This document shows, piece by piece, positions 7,355-16,437 of a stretch of 64,000 bases of DNA. The stretch is taken from assembly GCF_022387135.1 (NCBI RefSeq), contig NZ_CP092462.1, forward strand, positions 62,001 to 126,000, given 5' to 3'. The translations under genes and the position numbers were made by a program. Origin of the DNA: Comamonas sp. B21-038 (GTDB taxonomy: Bacteria; Pseudomonadota; Gammaproteobacteria; Burkholderiales; Burkholderiaceae_C). Numbering within the stretch: the stretch's first letter is position 1; each line of letters starts with the position of its first letter. The notes under the pieces are model-generated. The model was not told the DNA's origin and searched no databases. It saw nothing but the letters and a program-made list of their open reading frames with translations.

Positions 7355-9019
7355 ATGAGTGAGGCTCAGAAGCCAAACAAGGGTTTGTTGTCCAAAGTGG
7401 TGCGCTTTGTTACCAAACCCACGACACAGTGGTCGGAGCTGGACAAGACGCCGGAGCCGGAGAATCCAGAGGCGCAGTTTTCCAAACAGGCGCTCAAGGA
7501 GATCATGGAGCGCAAGCGCCGCAACGACTTTGTGCGCAAACTGGAGTTTGACCAGCTGCGCAAGATCCGTCGCGAGGCCAACAAGTCCAGCAGCGCAGGC
7601 GCCGATGGCCTGGGCGCTGCCAGCTCGGCAGCGATGCTCGAAGGCGGCGCCGCGCCCGATGGCGCTGCCATTGCCGCGGGCAAGCCTGCCCATCCTTCGC
7701 ACACCATCGAGAAAATCAACCAGATCGAGCGGCAGATGTCCAAGCAGTGGTGGTCGGGCGACAGCGCCAGTGCGCCGGCGGCCGCGCCCAGCGCTACGAC
7801 TGATACTGCACCTGCCAGTGCCCCTGTGCCGGTTGCGCCTGCTGCTGCGCCGCTGGCCGCAGAACCCGCCGAGGTTGCCGCAGTGCCTGCGGTGGCTCCT
7901 GCGCAGGCCACCTTGCCTCCGGCCGCTTTCGATGCGCAGGTTGAATCCGCCCGCTTCATCCACGATACCGATCTCGAAGAGGCGGCAGTGCTGTTTGCCA
8001 ACGGTGATGCAGCGGGCGCCGAGGCATCGCTGCTGGCGCTGGTGCAGCAGCGCCGAGGCGACCTGATGGGCCAGCTGACAATCTGGTTGACGCTGTTCGA
8101 CCTCTACCGTGCGACCGGCGACCAGACCAAGTTTGATTTCCATGCGATCGAGTTCGCCAGCAAATACGGCCGCTCGGCACCGGTGTGGTTTTCGATGCCG
8201 CAGGAGCTGGGCGCCAAGGCCTTGCAAGGGGGGGATGCGCCGGCAGAAGAGGTGCGGCTGCTCAACTGGCAGGCTCCGCCGGTGCTCAGTGTCGCTGCAC
8301 TCAATGGCCTGTTGGGCAACCTCAAGCGCTTTGCGCCACCCTGGACCTTGAACTGGTCCCGCGTGACCGAGGTGCGCGACGAGGCCGTAGTGCCGTTGCT
8401 GGCACAGTTTCGCGCCTGGGCGGACAAGCCTGATGTGCGCCTGGTGTTTGCCGGGGCAGACCAGTTGTTGTCGGTGCTCGAAGCGCAAACACCTGTTGGT
8501 GACAACCAGGTGAGCCAGGACCTGTGGTCGCTGCGCATGGCGTTGCTGCGATTGCTGCGGTTGGAGCAGGATTTTGAAGCCGCTGCGCTCGATTACTGCA
8601 TTACCTATGAGGTATCACCACCGTCCTGGGTGCCACCTCGGGCAGAGATGAGCAGTGACAGCACCCGCTCGGGCGCACCGTTTGCCCCCGATTTGTCCAT
8701 GGTGCTGGATCTGCCGGAGAGAAAGCCAGCGGTTGCCGACAGCCCGCAGGCCGTGCTTGAAGGCGTTGTCGAAGGGGACGTCTCCCGGCAGTTGGACACC
8801 TTCAGCCCGATGGTGCAGCCCGACATGCCGTTCACCGTGCGCTGCGACCGCCTGATGCGCATCGATTTTGTGGCTGCCGGCTCGGTGCTGAACTGGGTGG
8901 CCGAATGCCAGCAGAAGAATGTGCTTGTGCGCTTTGGCAATCTGCACCGTCTGAATGCCGTGTTCTTCAACCTGATTGGCATCAACGAGCATTCCATCGT
9001 CAACCAGCGCGAGAACTGA
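7355..9019 (+). CDS. STAS-domain protein with long Ala/Pro-rich linker, function unknown
   Basis: A 554-residue soluble protein. It has a charged N-terminal segment (about 1-85, ending in a KRRNDFVRKLEFDQLRKIRRE helix), an Ala/Pro-rich linker (about 135-190), a helical middle domain and a C-terminal STAS-like domain. The last is about residues 475-550, with RCDRLMRIDFVAAGSVLNWV and VRFGNLHRLNAVFFNLIGI, which resemble MlaB-type STAS strands and helices. It begins 42 bp after dksA and ends at a strong terminator before hslV. I recall dksA/STAS/hslVU order as common in Comamonadaceae. No enzymatic motif was seen. Confidence 0.7.
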   Translation: MSEAQKPNKGLLSKVVRFVTKPTTQWSELDKTPEPENPEAQFSKQALKEIMERKRRNDFVRKLEFDQLRKIRREANKSSSAGADGLGAASSAAMLEGGAAPDGAAIAAGKPAHPSHTIEKINQIERQMSKQWWSGDSASAPAAAPSATTDTAPASAPVPVAPAAAPLAAEPAEVAAVPAVAPAQATLPPAAFDAQVESARFIHDTDLEEAAVLFANGDAAGAEASLLALVQQRRGDLMGQLTIWLTLFDLYRATGDQTKFDFHAIEFASKYGRSAPVWFSMPQELGAKALQGGDAPAEEVRLLNWQAPPVLSVAALNGLLGNLKRFAPPWTLNWSRVTEVRDEAVVPLLAQFRAWADKPDVRLVFAGADQLLSVLEAQTPVGDNQVSQDLWSLRMALLRLLRLEQDFEAAALDYCITYEVSPPSWVPPRAEMSSDSTRSGAPFAPDLSMVLDLPERKPAVADSPQAVLEGVVEGDVSRQLDTFSPMVQPDMPFTVRCDRLMRIDFVAAGSVLNWVAECQQKNVLVRFGNLHRLNAVFFNLIGINEHSIVNQREN

Positions 9020-9042
9020 AGGGGCTGCGATGCCTCGCGACG

Positions 9043-9066
9043 AACGCACCCTCGGGTGCGTTTTTT
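9043..9066 (+). terminator. Rho-independent terminator after the STAS gene
   Basis: A perfect 8-bp stem, AACGCACC/GGTGCGTT, with loop CTCG, runs into six T residues. It separates the dksA-STAS unit from hslV. Confidence 0.9.
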
Positions 9067-9094
9067 AATTTGCGCCCGCCCTGCCGCTGGCGCC

Positions 9095-9122
9095 TTGGAA
9101 AACGGGTGCATGGCTCTATATA
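9095..9122 (+). promoter_or_regulatory. Candidate hslV promoter
   Basis: TTGGAA (9095-9100), a 16-bp spacer and TATATA (9117-9122) end only 9 nt before the hslV ATG, which has no clear Shine-Dalgarno sequence. CTTGGAAA also loosely resembles a heat-shock sigma-32 -35, which would fit hslVU, but the -10 is not a good sigma-32 match. Confidence 0.35.
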
Positions 9123-9131
9123 GGCAGAACT

Positions 9132-9677
9132 ATGGAACAGTATCACGGCACAACCATTCTCAGCGTGCGGCGCGAAACCCCGCAAGGCATCCAGGTCGCT
9201 ATCGGCGGCGACGGCCAGGTCACCCTGGGCAACATTGTGGTCAAGGGCACCGCGCGCAAGGTGCGCAAGCTCTATGGCGGCAAGGTGCTGGCCGGCTTTG
9301 CCGGCGCCACGGCCGACGCCTTTACCTTGTTCGAGCGTTTTGAGGCCAAGCTCGACCAACACCAGGGCCAGTTGACCCGTGCAGCGATCGAGCTGACCAA
9401 GGACTGGCGCACCGACCGGGTGCTGCGCCGTCTGGAAGCGATGCTGGCGGTGGCTGACCACTCGGCCTCGCTGATCATCACTGGCAATGGCGATGTGCTG
9501 GAGCCCGAGCAAGGCATTGTGGCCATTGGATCCGGAGGCGCCTATGCCCATTCGGCGGCCAAGGCGCTGCTGAACAACACCGAGCTGTCGGCCGAAGAGG
9601 TGGTGCGCAAATCGCTGGGCATCGCCGGTGAGCTGTGCATCTACACCAATATGCACCACACCATCGAGACCCTGTAA
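9132..9677 (+). CDS. hslV: ATP-dependent protease subunit HslV (ClpQ)
   Basis: The 181-residue proteolytic subunit of the HslVU protease, a proteasome-like double hexamer. The N-terminus reads [14 protein letters not shown]; removal of the first residues exposes the catalytic Thr. Other family blocks are [29 protein letters not shown] and [18 protein letters not shown]. Length is typical. It follows a strong terminator and precedes hslU by 91 bp, so the pair is probably transcribed together from just upstream, where a TATATA hexamer ends 9 nt before the ATG. Confidence 0.96.
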   Translation: MEQYHGTTILSVRRETPQGIQVAIGGDGQVTLGNIVVKGTARKVRKLYGGKVLAGFAGATADAFTLFERFEAKLDQHQGQLTRAAIELTKDWRTDRVLRRLEAMLAVADHSASLIITGNGDVLEPEQGIVAIGSGGAYAHSAAKALLNNTELSAEEVVRKSLGIAGELCIYTNMHHTIETL

Positions 9678-9768
9678 GCGCCTTGCAGGCCGCTGCACCC
9701 CTGCCACCCGCTCCTACTGATCGACAGCTGCACCCGTTGCCCGGCGGGTGCCAACCGGAATTTGCACT

Positions 9769-11085
9769 ATGTCCTCGATGACACCCCAGGAAATCGTTTC
9801 CGAACTCGACAACCACATCGTTGGCCAGGCCAATGCCAAACGCGCAGTCGCCATCGCGCTGCGCAACCGCTGGCGCCGCCAGCAGGTCGCCGATGGCCTG
9901 CGCCAGGAGATCACCCCGAAAAACATCCTGATGATCGGCCCCACCGGTGTCGGCAAGACCGAAATTGCCCGCCGCCTGGCCAAGCTCGCCGATGCGCCTT
10001 TCATCAAGGTCGAGGCGACCAAGTTCACCGAGGTGGGCTATGTGGGCAAGGATGTGGATGCCATCATCCGTGACCTGGCTGAAGTGGCGGTCAAGCAAAC
10101 CCGTGCATCGGATGTGAAGAAGCTGCGCGTGCGTGCCGAGGATGCCGCCGAAGAGCGCATCCTGGATGCGCTGCTGCCGCCCGCGCGCACCGGCGAGGCC
10201 GCATCCGATACCGGCACGCGCCAGGTATTTCGCAAGAAACTGCGCCAGGGCGAACTCAACGACAAGGAGATCGAGATCGAAGTGGCCGAGGCCAAGCCGC
10301 AGCTCGAGATCATGGGACCCCAGGGCATGGAGGAGATGGCCGAGCAGCTGCGCGGCATGTTCAGCCAGATGGGCCAGGAAAAGCGCAAGGTCCGCAAGCT
10401 CAAGATCAGCGAAGCGCTGCAGCTGATCACCGATGAGGAGGCGGCCAAGCTGGTGAACGAGGACGATGTCAAATCCCGCGCGATCGAGAACCTGGAGCAG
10501 AACGGCATCGTCTTCATCGACGAGATCGACAAGGTGGCGACGCGCCAGGAAACCAGCGGCAGCGATGTTTCCCGCCAGGGGGTTCAGCGCGATCTGCTGC
10601 CCCTGGTCGAAGGCACGTCGGTGTCGACCAAGTACGGTATCGTCAAGACGGACCACATTCTGTTCATTGCCTCCGGCGCTTTCCACCTGGCCAAGCCCAG
10701 CGACCTGATCCCTGAGCTGCAGGGGCGTTTTCCGATCCGGGTGGAGCTCGGTTCGCTGTCGGTGCAGGATTTCGAGGCCATTCTGACGCAGACCCATGCT
10801 TCGCTGATCAAGCAGTACGAAGCGCTGCTGGCCACCGAAGGCGTGAAGCTGCAGTTCGAGGCCGAGGGCATCACGCGCCTGGCGCGCATTGCCTTTGATG
10901 TCAACGAGCGGACTGAAAACATCGGCGCTCGCCGTCTGGCGACGGTGATGGAGCGTCTGCTCGAAGAGATCAGCTTCGATGCCGTCAAGCTGGGCGGGCA
11001 GACCGTGGTGATCGACGCTGCCTATGTCGACCAGCGCCTGGGTTCCCTGAGCCAGAACGAAGATTTGTCTCGTTACATTCTCTAA
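9769..11085 (+). CDS. hslU: ATP-dependent protease ATPase subunit HslU (ClpY)
   Basis: The 438-residue AAA+ unfoldase of HslVU. It shows [21 protein letters not shown], Walker [10 protein letters not shown], the GYVG pore loop ([14 protein letters not shown]), an I-domain of about 110 residues rich in charged residues, Walker B VFIDEIDK, sensor region GRFPIRVEL, and the C-terminal LSRYIL that docks into HslV. The ATG at 9769 was preferred over one seven codons earlier because it directly precedes the conserved [11 protein letters not shown] start. A strong terminator follows the gene. Confidence 0.96.
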   Translation: MSSMTPQEIVSELDNHIVGQANAKRAVAIALRNRWRRQQVADGLRQEITPKNILMIGPTGVGKTEIARRLAKLADAPFIKVEATKFTEVGYVGKDVDAIIRDLAEVAVKQTRASDVKKLRVRAEDAAEERILDALLPPARTGEAASDTGTRQVFRKKLRQGELNDKEIEIEVAEAKPQLEIMGPQGMEEMAEQLRGMFSQMGQEKRKVRKLKISEALQLITDEEAAKLVNEDDVKSRAIENLEQNGIVFIDEIDKVATRQETSGSDVSRQGVQRDLLPLVEGTSVSTKYGIVKTDHILFIASGAFHLAKPSDLIPELQGRFPIRVELGSLSVQDFEAILTQTHASLIKQYEALLATEGVKLQFEAEGITRLARIAFDVNERTENIGARRLATVMERLLEEISFDAVKLGGQTVVIDAAYVDQRLGSLSQNEDLSRYIL

Positions 11086-11115
11086 CGCTGATTGCGCTTT
11101 GTGGCGCCGTTTGCT

Positions 11116-11151
11116 GCAAGTGCCCGCCCTGGTTGGCGGGCACTTGCTTTT
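11116..11151 (+). terminator. Rho-independent terminator after hslU
   Basis: A perfect 13-bp stem, GCAAGTGCCCGCC (11116-11128) with GGCGGGCACTTGC (11135-11147), loop CTGGTT, then TTTT. It cleanly separates hslVU from the division cluster. Confidence 0.88.
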
Positions 11152-11380
11152 GGGCCAAGCGCCACATGTGGGCGTGTAGGAGAGCTTCTACTTTTGTAAC
11201 AAAAGGCCGGAAGCTGCTCCTCGCCGGTTCTGCCAATTTTGCTAAGAGTCTGGATATAGAGGCGATTGTAAGTGCCTATCAAATAAAGAGAATTTCATAG
11301 CGGATTTTGCGTGAAGTACGTTATAAGTTATTGATTTACTTGTATTTTCATTGCAAATCATTGTGGTGGAGTGTGGCGCG

Positions 11381-11396
11381 ATCAGGAATTCCTGAT
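11381..11396. promoter_or_regulatory. 16-bp palindrome upstream of mraZ
   Basis: ATCAGGAATTCCTGAT is a perfect palindrome four bases before the GTG repeat array. It sits at the edge of an AT-rich stretch (about 11270-11370) that probably contains the division-cluster promoter. The role is unknown; a dimeric regulator site is possible. Confidence 0.4.
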
Positions 11397-11399
11397 ACA

Positions 11400-11435
11400 G
11401 TGGGGAAAAGTGCAGTTTTGTGGGAAATCGTGCAC
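11400..11435 (+). promoter_or_regulatory. Four GTG repeats at 10-bp spacing: probable MraZ-binding array
   Basis: GTGGGG at 11400, GTGCAG at 11410, GTGGGA at 11420 and GTGCAC at 11430 recur once per helical turn, so all face the same side of the DNA. E. coli MraZ is known to bind repeated TGGG-type half-sites with about 10-bp periodicity ahead of its own gene. This array, 38-73 bp before the mraZ start, matches that arrangement and would mediate autoregulation of the whole cluster. Confidence 0.7.
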
Positions 11436-11472
11436 TTGCTTGTCCTCCGAAACCCCAACCAGAGTCCACGCC

Positions 11473-11898
11473 GTGTTTCAAGGAGCTTCTTCACTCAGTC
11501 TCGATGCGAAAGGTCGGTTGTCGATACCGACCCGGCATCGTGACGCGCTGACCAAGCCCGGACCGACCCTCACGATTACCCGCCACCCCCATGGTTGCCT
11601 GATGATTTTCCCCCAGGATGAATGGGCGGTTTTCAGCGCGCGCATCGCGCAGGTGAAGATGGGTGAGCAGGTGCTCAAGCGGATTTTTCTCGGCAGTGCG
11701 ATGGATGTGGAGATGGATGGAACTGGCCGTGTACTGGTCTCTCCCGAGCTGCGCGCTGCTGCCAACATCACCAAGGACGCCATCCTGATGGGGATGGGCG
11801 GCCATTTTGAATTGTGGGACAAGGCGACATACGAGAAGCAGGAGGCGGAAGCCCTGCAGAATCTGCCGCCCGATGCCCTGGATAACTTTGCATTCTGA
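11473..11898 (+). CDS. mraZ: Transcriptional regulator MraZ
   Basis: The 141-residue first gene of the division and cell-wall cluster. MraZ has two AbrB-like swapped-hairpin repeats, each with a DxxGR signature: [10 protein letters not shown] near the N-terminus and [14 protein letters not shown] in the second half. It assembles into rings and binds repeated sites in its own promoter. The GTG at 11473 was chosen because it gives the conserved [14 protein letters not shown] start; a longer reading frame from 11371 would cover the GTG repeats themselves. rsmH follows with almost no gap. Confidence 0.93.
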   Translation: MFQGASSLSLDAKGRLSIPTRHRDALTKPGPTLTITRHPHGCLMIFPQDEWAVFSARIAQVKMGEQVLKRIFLGSAMDVEMDGTGRVLVSPELRAAANITKDAILMGMGGHFELWDKATYEKQEAEALQNLPPDALDNFAF

Positions 11899-11905
11899 GG
11901 TGCAT

Positions 11906-12835
11906 GTGGAAACCAAGAACTACCTGCACACGACCGTCCTGCTGAACGAGGCCGTGGACGCCTTGTTGGAGGCCAGGGTTGCGATGGACCCGGTCTTTGT
12001 CGATGGGACTTTTGGCAGAGGCGGGCACTCCCGCCTGGTGCTGTCCAAGTTGCCGGCCGAGGGCCGGCTCATTGCTTTTGACAAGGACGTCGAAGCGATT
12101 GCCGAGGCCGGCAAGATTGCGGACGCCCGTTTTTCCATTCGCCATGAGGGCTTCAGCCACATGGCGCAGCTGCCCGCCGCTTCGGTGGCAGGCGTGCTGC
12201 TGGATCTGGGGGTCAGCTCCCCGCAGATCGACAGTCCCGAGCGCGGCTTCAGTTTCCGCTTCGATGGCCCGCTCGACATGCGCATGGATACCACCCGTGG
12301 CCAGAGTGTGGCCGAGTGGTTGCAAGAGGCGGAAACACAGCAAATAGCGGAGGTGATACGTGACTTCGGTGAAGAACGGTTTGCTGGGCCCATTGCAAAG
12401 GCGATTGTTGCGCGGCGGGAGGCTGGCTCGCCAGTCGCCACCACTGCCGATCTGGCCGAGCTCGTGGCTGGCACAGTCAAGACCCGCGAGGCTGGGCAAA
12501 ACCCTGCCACGCGGACATTCCAGGCTCTTCGGATTTTCATTAATGCCGAGCTTGAAGAGCTCGAGCAGGCGCTAGAGGCCAGCCTGCGCGTGCTGGCGCC
12601 CGGCGGCCGTCTGGTGGTGATCAGCTTTCACTCGCTGGAAGACCGCATCGTCAAGCAGTTCATTGCCAAGCATTCCAAAGAGGTGTTCGACCGCCGCGCA
12701 CCCTTTGCCGCGCCCAAGCCGATGCTGCTCAAGGCGCTGGACCGCATCAAGCCGAGCGACGCAGAAGTGGCTGCCAATCCACGCGCCCGCAGTGCGGTGA
12801 TGCGCGTGGCCGAACGCACCGAGGTGGCTGCATGA
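11906..12835 (+). CDS. rsmH: 16S rRNA (cytosine(1402)-N(4))-methyltransferase RsmH
   Basis: A 309-residue SAM-dependent enzyme that N4-methylates C1402 of 16S rRNA in the ribosomal P site. The start [14 protein letters not shown] motif [25 protein letters not shown], the [12 protein letters not shown] block and [16 protein letters not shown] are all present. The GTG at 11906 follows TGAGG overlapping the mraZ stop; GTG at 11900 is a second option. The gene is the second of the cluster, before ftsL. Confidence 0.95.
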   Translation: METKNYLHTTVLLNEAVDALLEARVAMDPVFVDGTFGRGGHSRLVLSKLPAEGRLIAFDKDVEAIAEAGKIADARFSIRHEGFSHMAQLPAASVAGVLLDLGVSSPQIDSPERGFSFRFDGPLDMRMDTTRGQSVAEWLQEAETQQIAEVIRDFGEERFAGPIAKAIVARREAGSPVATTADLAELVAGTVKTREAGQNPATRTFQALRIFINAELEELEQALEASLRVLAPGGRLVVISFHSLEDRIVKQFIAKHSKEVFDRRAPFAAPKPMLLKALDRIKPSDAEVAANPRARSAVMRVAERTEVAA

Positions 12836-12875
12836 CCACGCGCCGCCTGCCCGGACGATGCCACAAGGAGGCGCC

Positions 12876-13163
12876 GTGCTGCTGCGCCTGAACATTCTGC
12901 TGCTCATCGTGACAATCGTCAGCGCGATGGCGCTGGTGCAGTCGCAGTATGAATCGCGCAAGCTGTTCACCGAGCTTGACCGTGCGCTGGCCGAGTCGCG
13001 CCAGCTGGAGACCGACCACCAGCGGCTGCAGGTGGAAAAGCGGGCCCAGGCCACGCCGCTGCGGCTGGAGCAACTGGCCCGCGAGAAATGGGGCATGCAG
13101 ACGGCCACCCCTGCGGTCACTGTCTACGTGTCTGAGCCGGGCGCTGGAGCGGTGGCACCATGA
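12876..13163 (+). CDS. ftsL: Cell division protein FtsL
   Basis: A 95-residue bitopic division protein that forms a complex with FtsB and FtsQ and helps activate FtsWI. It has one N-terminal transmembrane helix (LNILLLIVTIVSAMALVQSQ) and a periplasmic coiled coil rich in Leu, Glu and Arg. The GTG at 12876 is preceded by a perfect AAGGAGG (12865-12871) with 4-nt spacing, whereas the in-frame ATG at 12858 lies upstream of that site, so GTG is the probable start. The TGA overlaps the ftsI ATG. Confidence 0.9.
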   Translation: MLLRLNILLLIVTIVSAMALVQSQYESRKLFTELDRALAESRQLETDHQRLQVEKRAQATPLRLEQLAREKWGMQTATPAVTVYVSEPGAGAVAP

Positions 13164-14905
13164 GCAAGGACATGCGCTACTCCACCAGTCCCTTGCTGGC
13201 CGAGCGCACGCCGATGTGGCGCAGCCGCTTCATCATGATCGGTCTGGCATTGGCCTTTACCGGTCTGATCGGCCGCGCCGCCTATGTCCAGGTCATCGGC
13301 AATGATTTCTTCCTGCGCCAGGGCGAGGTGCGCTTTGCTCGCACGATCGAGCTGCCGGCCAACCGGGGACGCATTCTGGACCGCAATGGCCTGATCCTGG
13401 CCTCCAGCGTGCCTGCGGCCAGCATCTGGGCGATTCCGGAAGATGTGGACCAGGACGACCCGGCCATCAAGGGCAAGCTGGCCGAGATTGCGAAGCTGAT
13501 GGGCATGCCCAAGGCGCAGTTCGATGCGAAGCTGGCGGACGAGGACAAGTCCTTTGTCTGGATCAAGCGCCAGCTTGACTGGGACATCGGGCAGAAGATC
13601 AAGGCGCTCGATGTCAAGGGCATCTACCTGCGCAAGGAATACAAGCGCCAGTATCCCGAAGGGGAATCAGCCGCCCACGTGGTGGGCTTCACCAATGTGG
13701 AAGACCAGGGTCAGGAAGGCATGGAGCTGGCCTTCAATACCGAGCTGGGCGGCAAGGCCGGTTCGCGCCGGGTGATCAAGGACCGTCTGGGCCGCATCGT
13801 CGACGGCGTCGGTGTGGAAACGCCGCCCCAGGAGGGCCAGGACATCCAGCTGTCGATCGACAGCAAGGTGCAGTTTTTTGCCTACCAGAAGCTGCGCGAC
13901 CAGGTTGCTGCCTTCAAGGCCAAGGCCGGCAGCGTCGTGGTGATGGATGCGCACACCGGCGAAGTGCTCGCGCTGGCCAACTACCCCAGCTACGACCCGA
14001 ACAACCGCTCGCGCCTGACCGGTGAACAGCTGCGCAACCGCGCGATCACCGATACCTTCGAGCCTGGCTCGACCATGAAGCCGATCACCGTGGGCACAGC
14101 GCTGGAGCTGGGCCGCGTCAAGAACAACACCATCATTGACACCACGCCCGGCCGCTATGCGATCGGCGGTTTCACGATCAGCGACACCCACAACTATGGG
14201 GCGTTGACGGTGGACGGTGTGATCCAGAAATCCAGCAACGTCGGTGCGTTGAAGGTGGCGCAGAAGATGTCGGCGCAGGAGATGTGGAATGTGCACTCGG
14301 CGCTGGGCTACGGGCAAAAGCCCCAGATTGCCTTCCCTGGTGCGGCCAGTGGGCGTCTGCGTCCCTGGAAGAGTTGGAAGCCCGTCGAGCAGGCCACCAT
14401 TTCCTATGGCTATGGCCTGTCGGCCTCGCTGTTCCAGATGGCGCGCTCGTACACGGTATTCTCGAACGACGGCAATGTGATTCCGGCAACCATGCTCAAG
14501 CGCAGTGGCCGCCCCGCAGGCACGCCGGTGTTCTCCAAGAAGACGGCCGAGCTGGTGCGCCACATGCTGTGGCTGGCCGCTGGCCCAGGTGGCACGGGCC
14601 AGAAGGCGCAGACGGTCGGCTACTCCATCGGCGGCAAATCGGGCACGGCCCGCAAGCAACAGGGCCGGGGCTATGCCGCAGGCAAGTACCGCGCCTGGTT
14701 CACCGGCATTGCGCCGATTGAGAACCCGCGCATCATCGTCGCCGTGATGGTCGACGAACCCAGCCAGGGCAGCTTTTACGGTGGTACCGTCGCCGGCCCG
14801 GTCTTCAGCGAGGTGGTGCAACAGACCTTGCGCCTGATGGGGGTGCAGCCCGATATGTCGGTCAAGCCGCAGATCGTGGCCAACGATGTGGAGGAGCCGC
14901 TATGA
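13160..14905 (+). CDS. ftsI: Peptidoglycan D,D-transpeptidase FtsI (PBP3)
   Basis: The 581-residue septal class B penicillin-binding protein. A short cytoplasmic tail and one transmembrane helix (about 21-45) are followed by the pedestal domain (PANRGRILDRNGLILASS) and the transpeptidase domain. Active-site motifs are SxxK in EPGSTMKPIT (Ser304), SSN in QKSSNVGALK and KSG in GGKSGTARK. It acts with FtsW at the septum. Its ATG overlaps the ftsL stop, and its own stop overlaps the murE start. Confidence 0.96.
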   Translation: MSKDMRYSTSPLLAERTPMWRSRFIMIGLALAFTGLIGRAAYVQVIGNDFFLRQGEVRFARTIELPANRGRILDRNGLILASSVPAASIWAIPEDVDQDDPAIKGKLAEIAKLMGMPKAQFDAKLADEDKSFVWIKRQLDWDIGQKIKALDVKGIYLRKEYKRQYPEGESAAHVVGFTNVEDQGQEGMELAFNTELGGKAGSRRVIKDRLGRIVDGVGVETPPQEGQDIQLSIDSKVQFFAYQKLRDQVAAFKAKAGSVVVMDAHTGEVLALANYPSYDPNNRSRLTGEQLRNRAITDTFEPGSTMKPITVGTALELGRVKNNTIIDTTPGRYAIGGFTISDTHNYGALTVDGVIQKSSNVGALKVAQKMSAQEMWNVHSALGYGQKPQIAFPGAASGRLRPWKSWKPVEQATISYGYGLSASLFQMARSYTVFSNDGNVIPATMLKRSGRPAGTPVFSKKTAELVRHMLWLAAGPGGTGQKAQTVGYSIGGKSGTARKQQGRGYAAGKYRAWFTGIAPIENPRIIVAVMVDEPSQGSFYGGTVAGPVFSEVVQQTLRLMGVQPDMSVKPQIVANDVEEPL

Positions 14906-16437
14906 GCGCCACCACGACTGTGACCACCGTCCATAGCACCGCCGCCGCCGTTGAATGGCTGCGCGAGCGTGTGACCAGCGGCACCTTGCAAACCGACAGC
15001 CGGCAGGTGCAGGCCGGCGATGCCTTCATCGCCTGGCCGGGTGGCGTCAACGATGGCCGCGCCTATGTGGCGCAGGCCGTGCAGCGCGGCGCTGCCGCGT
15101 GCCTGGTGGAGCAGGCGGGCCTCGATCAATTTGATATGCAAGGCATGCCGGTTGCGGCCATGCCGGGTTTGAAGGCCGCCACCGGCCCGATCGCCAGCGC
15201 CTGGTTTGGCCAGCCCAGCGAGCAGCTGGATGTGCTGGCCGTGACGGGTACCAATGGCAAGACCAGCATCAGCTGGTGGCTGGCCCAGGCGGTCAGCCAG
15301 CTCTGTGAAGCCGGCGTGCTGCAGCACCGGGGCTGCGCCATGGTCGGCACCCTGGGTGTCGGCATTCCGCCGCACCAGCTGGATGTGACCGGCATGACCA
15401 CCCCCGATCCGGTGCTGCTGCAGCGCGCCTTCCGGGGTTTTGCCGATGCCGGCTACGGCGCTTGCGCGATCGAGGCCTCGTCCATCGGCATTGCCGAGCA
15501 CCGCCTGGCGGGCGCCCGTATCCGGTTGGCCATCTTCACCAATTTCACGCAGGACCACCTGGACTACCACGGCAGCATGGATGCCTATTGGGCCGCCAAG
15601 GAGGCGCTGTTCCACTGGTCGGGCCTGCAATCGGCCGTGGTCAATCTGGACGACGCCCGGGGCGCGGCGCTGGCGGCCTCGTTGGCCGGTGGCGCGCTGG
15701 ATCTGTGGACTGTCTCGGTGGATAACTCCACCCAGGCCCGTCTGTCAGCCCGGGCCATCCGCGCGGGCGACCGTGGCCTGGTGTTCGACGTCGTAGAGGC
15801 CGGCGCCGAAGGTGCTGCCGTGACCCTGCACAGCCAGGTGATTGGCCAGTACAACGTGCTCAACCTGCTGCAGGTGATGGCCAGCCTGCGGGTGCTGGGA
15901 GCGAGCTTGGAGCAGGCTGCGCAGGCCTGCGCGGTGCTGGCGGCAGTGCCGGGCCGTATGGAGCAGGTCGGCCAGCCCGGTGCGCCGCTGGTGGCCATCG
16001 ACTATGCCCACACCCCCGATGCACTGGACAAGGCCTTGCAGGCGCTGCGCCCGCTGGCCGCGCAGCGCGGCGGCCGGCTGTGGTGTGTGTTTGGCTGTGG
16101 TGGCAACCGCGATGCCGGCAAGCGCCCGCTGATGGGCCGCATTGCCCAGGCAGGTGCAGACGAGGTGGTCGTGACCAGCGACAACCCGCGCGGCGAGCAG
16201 CCCCAGGCCATCATCGACGACATTTTGCGCGGCATGACGCCCGATGCGCATTGGCATGTCCAGGCCGACCGGGCAGCCGCCATCGACGAGGTGGTGCTGC
16301 GCGCGGCCAGCCAGGATGTGGTTTTGCTGGCCGGCAAGGGCCATGAGGATTACCAGGAAGTGGCCGGCGTGAAGCTGCCCTTTCTCGATGCCGCGCACGC
16401 CCGTGCTGCGTTGGCCAAGCGGAAAGAACCCCTATGA
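14902..16437 (+). CDS. murE: UDP-MurNAc-tripeptide synthetase MurE (meso-DAP adding)
   Basis: A 511-residue cytoplasmic Mur ligase adding the third stem-peptide residue. The three Mur domains are visible: an N-terminal UMAG-binding domain (TDSRQVQAGDAFIAWPG), the ATPase domain with TGTNGKTSISWW, and the C-terminal domain. DNPR in TSDNPRGEQP is the signature of meso-diaminopimelate-specific MurE. Other supporting blocks are FTNFTQDHLDYHG and DYAHTPDALDKAL. It is coupled to both neighbours by ATGA overlaps. Confidence 0.96.
   Translation: MSATTTVTTVHSTAAAVEWLRERVTSGTLQTDSRQVQAGDAFIAWPGGVNDGRAYVAQAVQRGAAACLVEQAGLDQFDMQGMPVAAMPGLKAATGPIASAWFGQPSEQLDVLAVTGTNGKTSISWWLAQAVSQLCEAGVLQHRGCAMVGTLGVGIPPHQLDVTGMTTPDPVLLQRAFRGFADAGYGACAIEASSIGIAEHRLAGARIRLAIFTNFTQDHLDYHGSMDAYWAAKEALFHWSGLQSAVVNLDDARGAALAASLAGGALDLWTVSVDNSTQARLSARAIRAGDRGLVFDVVEAGAEGAAVTLHSQVIGQYNVLNLLQVMASLRVLGASLEQAAQACAVLAAVPGRMEQVGQPGAPLVAIDYAHTPDALDKALQALRPLAAQRGGRLWCVFGCGGNRDAGKRPLMGRIAQAGADEVVVTSDNPRGEQPQAIIDDILRGMTPDAHWHVQADRAAAIDEVVLRAASQDVVLLAGKGHEDYQEVAGVKLPFLDAAHARAALAKRKEPL

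Noticed and set aside
12858..12875. ATG at 12858 as ftsL start
   Set aside because: A perfect AAGGAGG lies downstream of this ATG and is correctly spaced for GTG at 12876.
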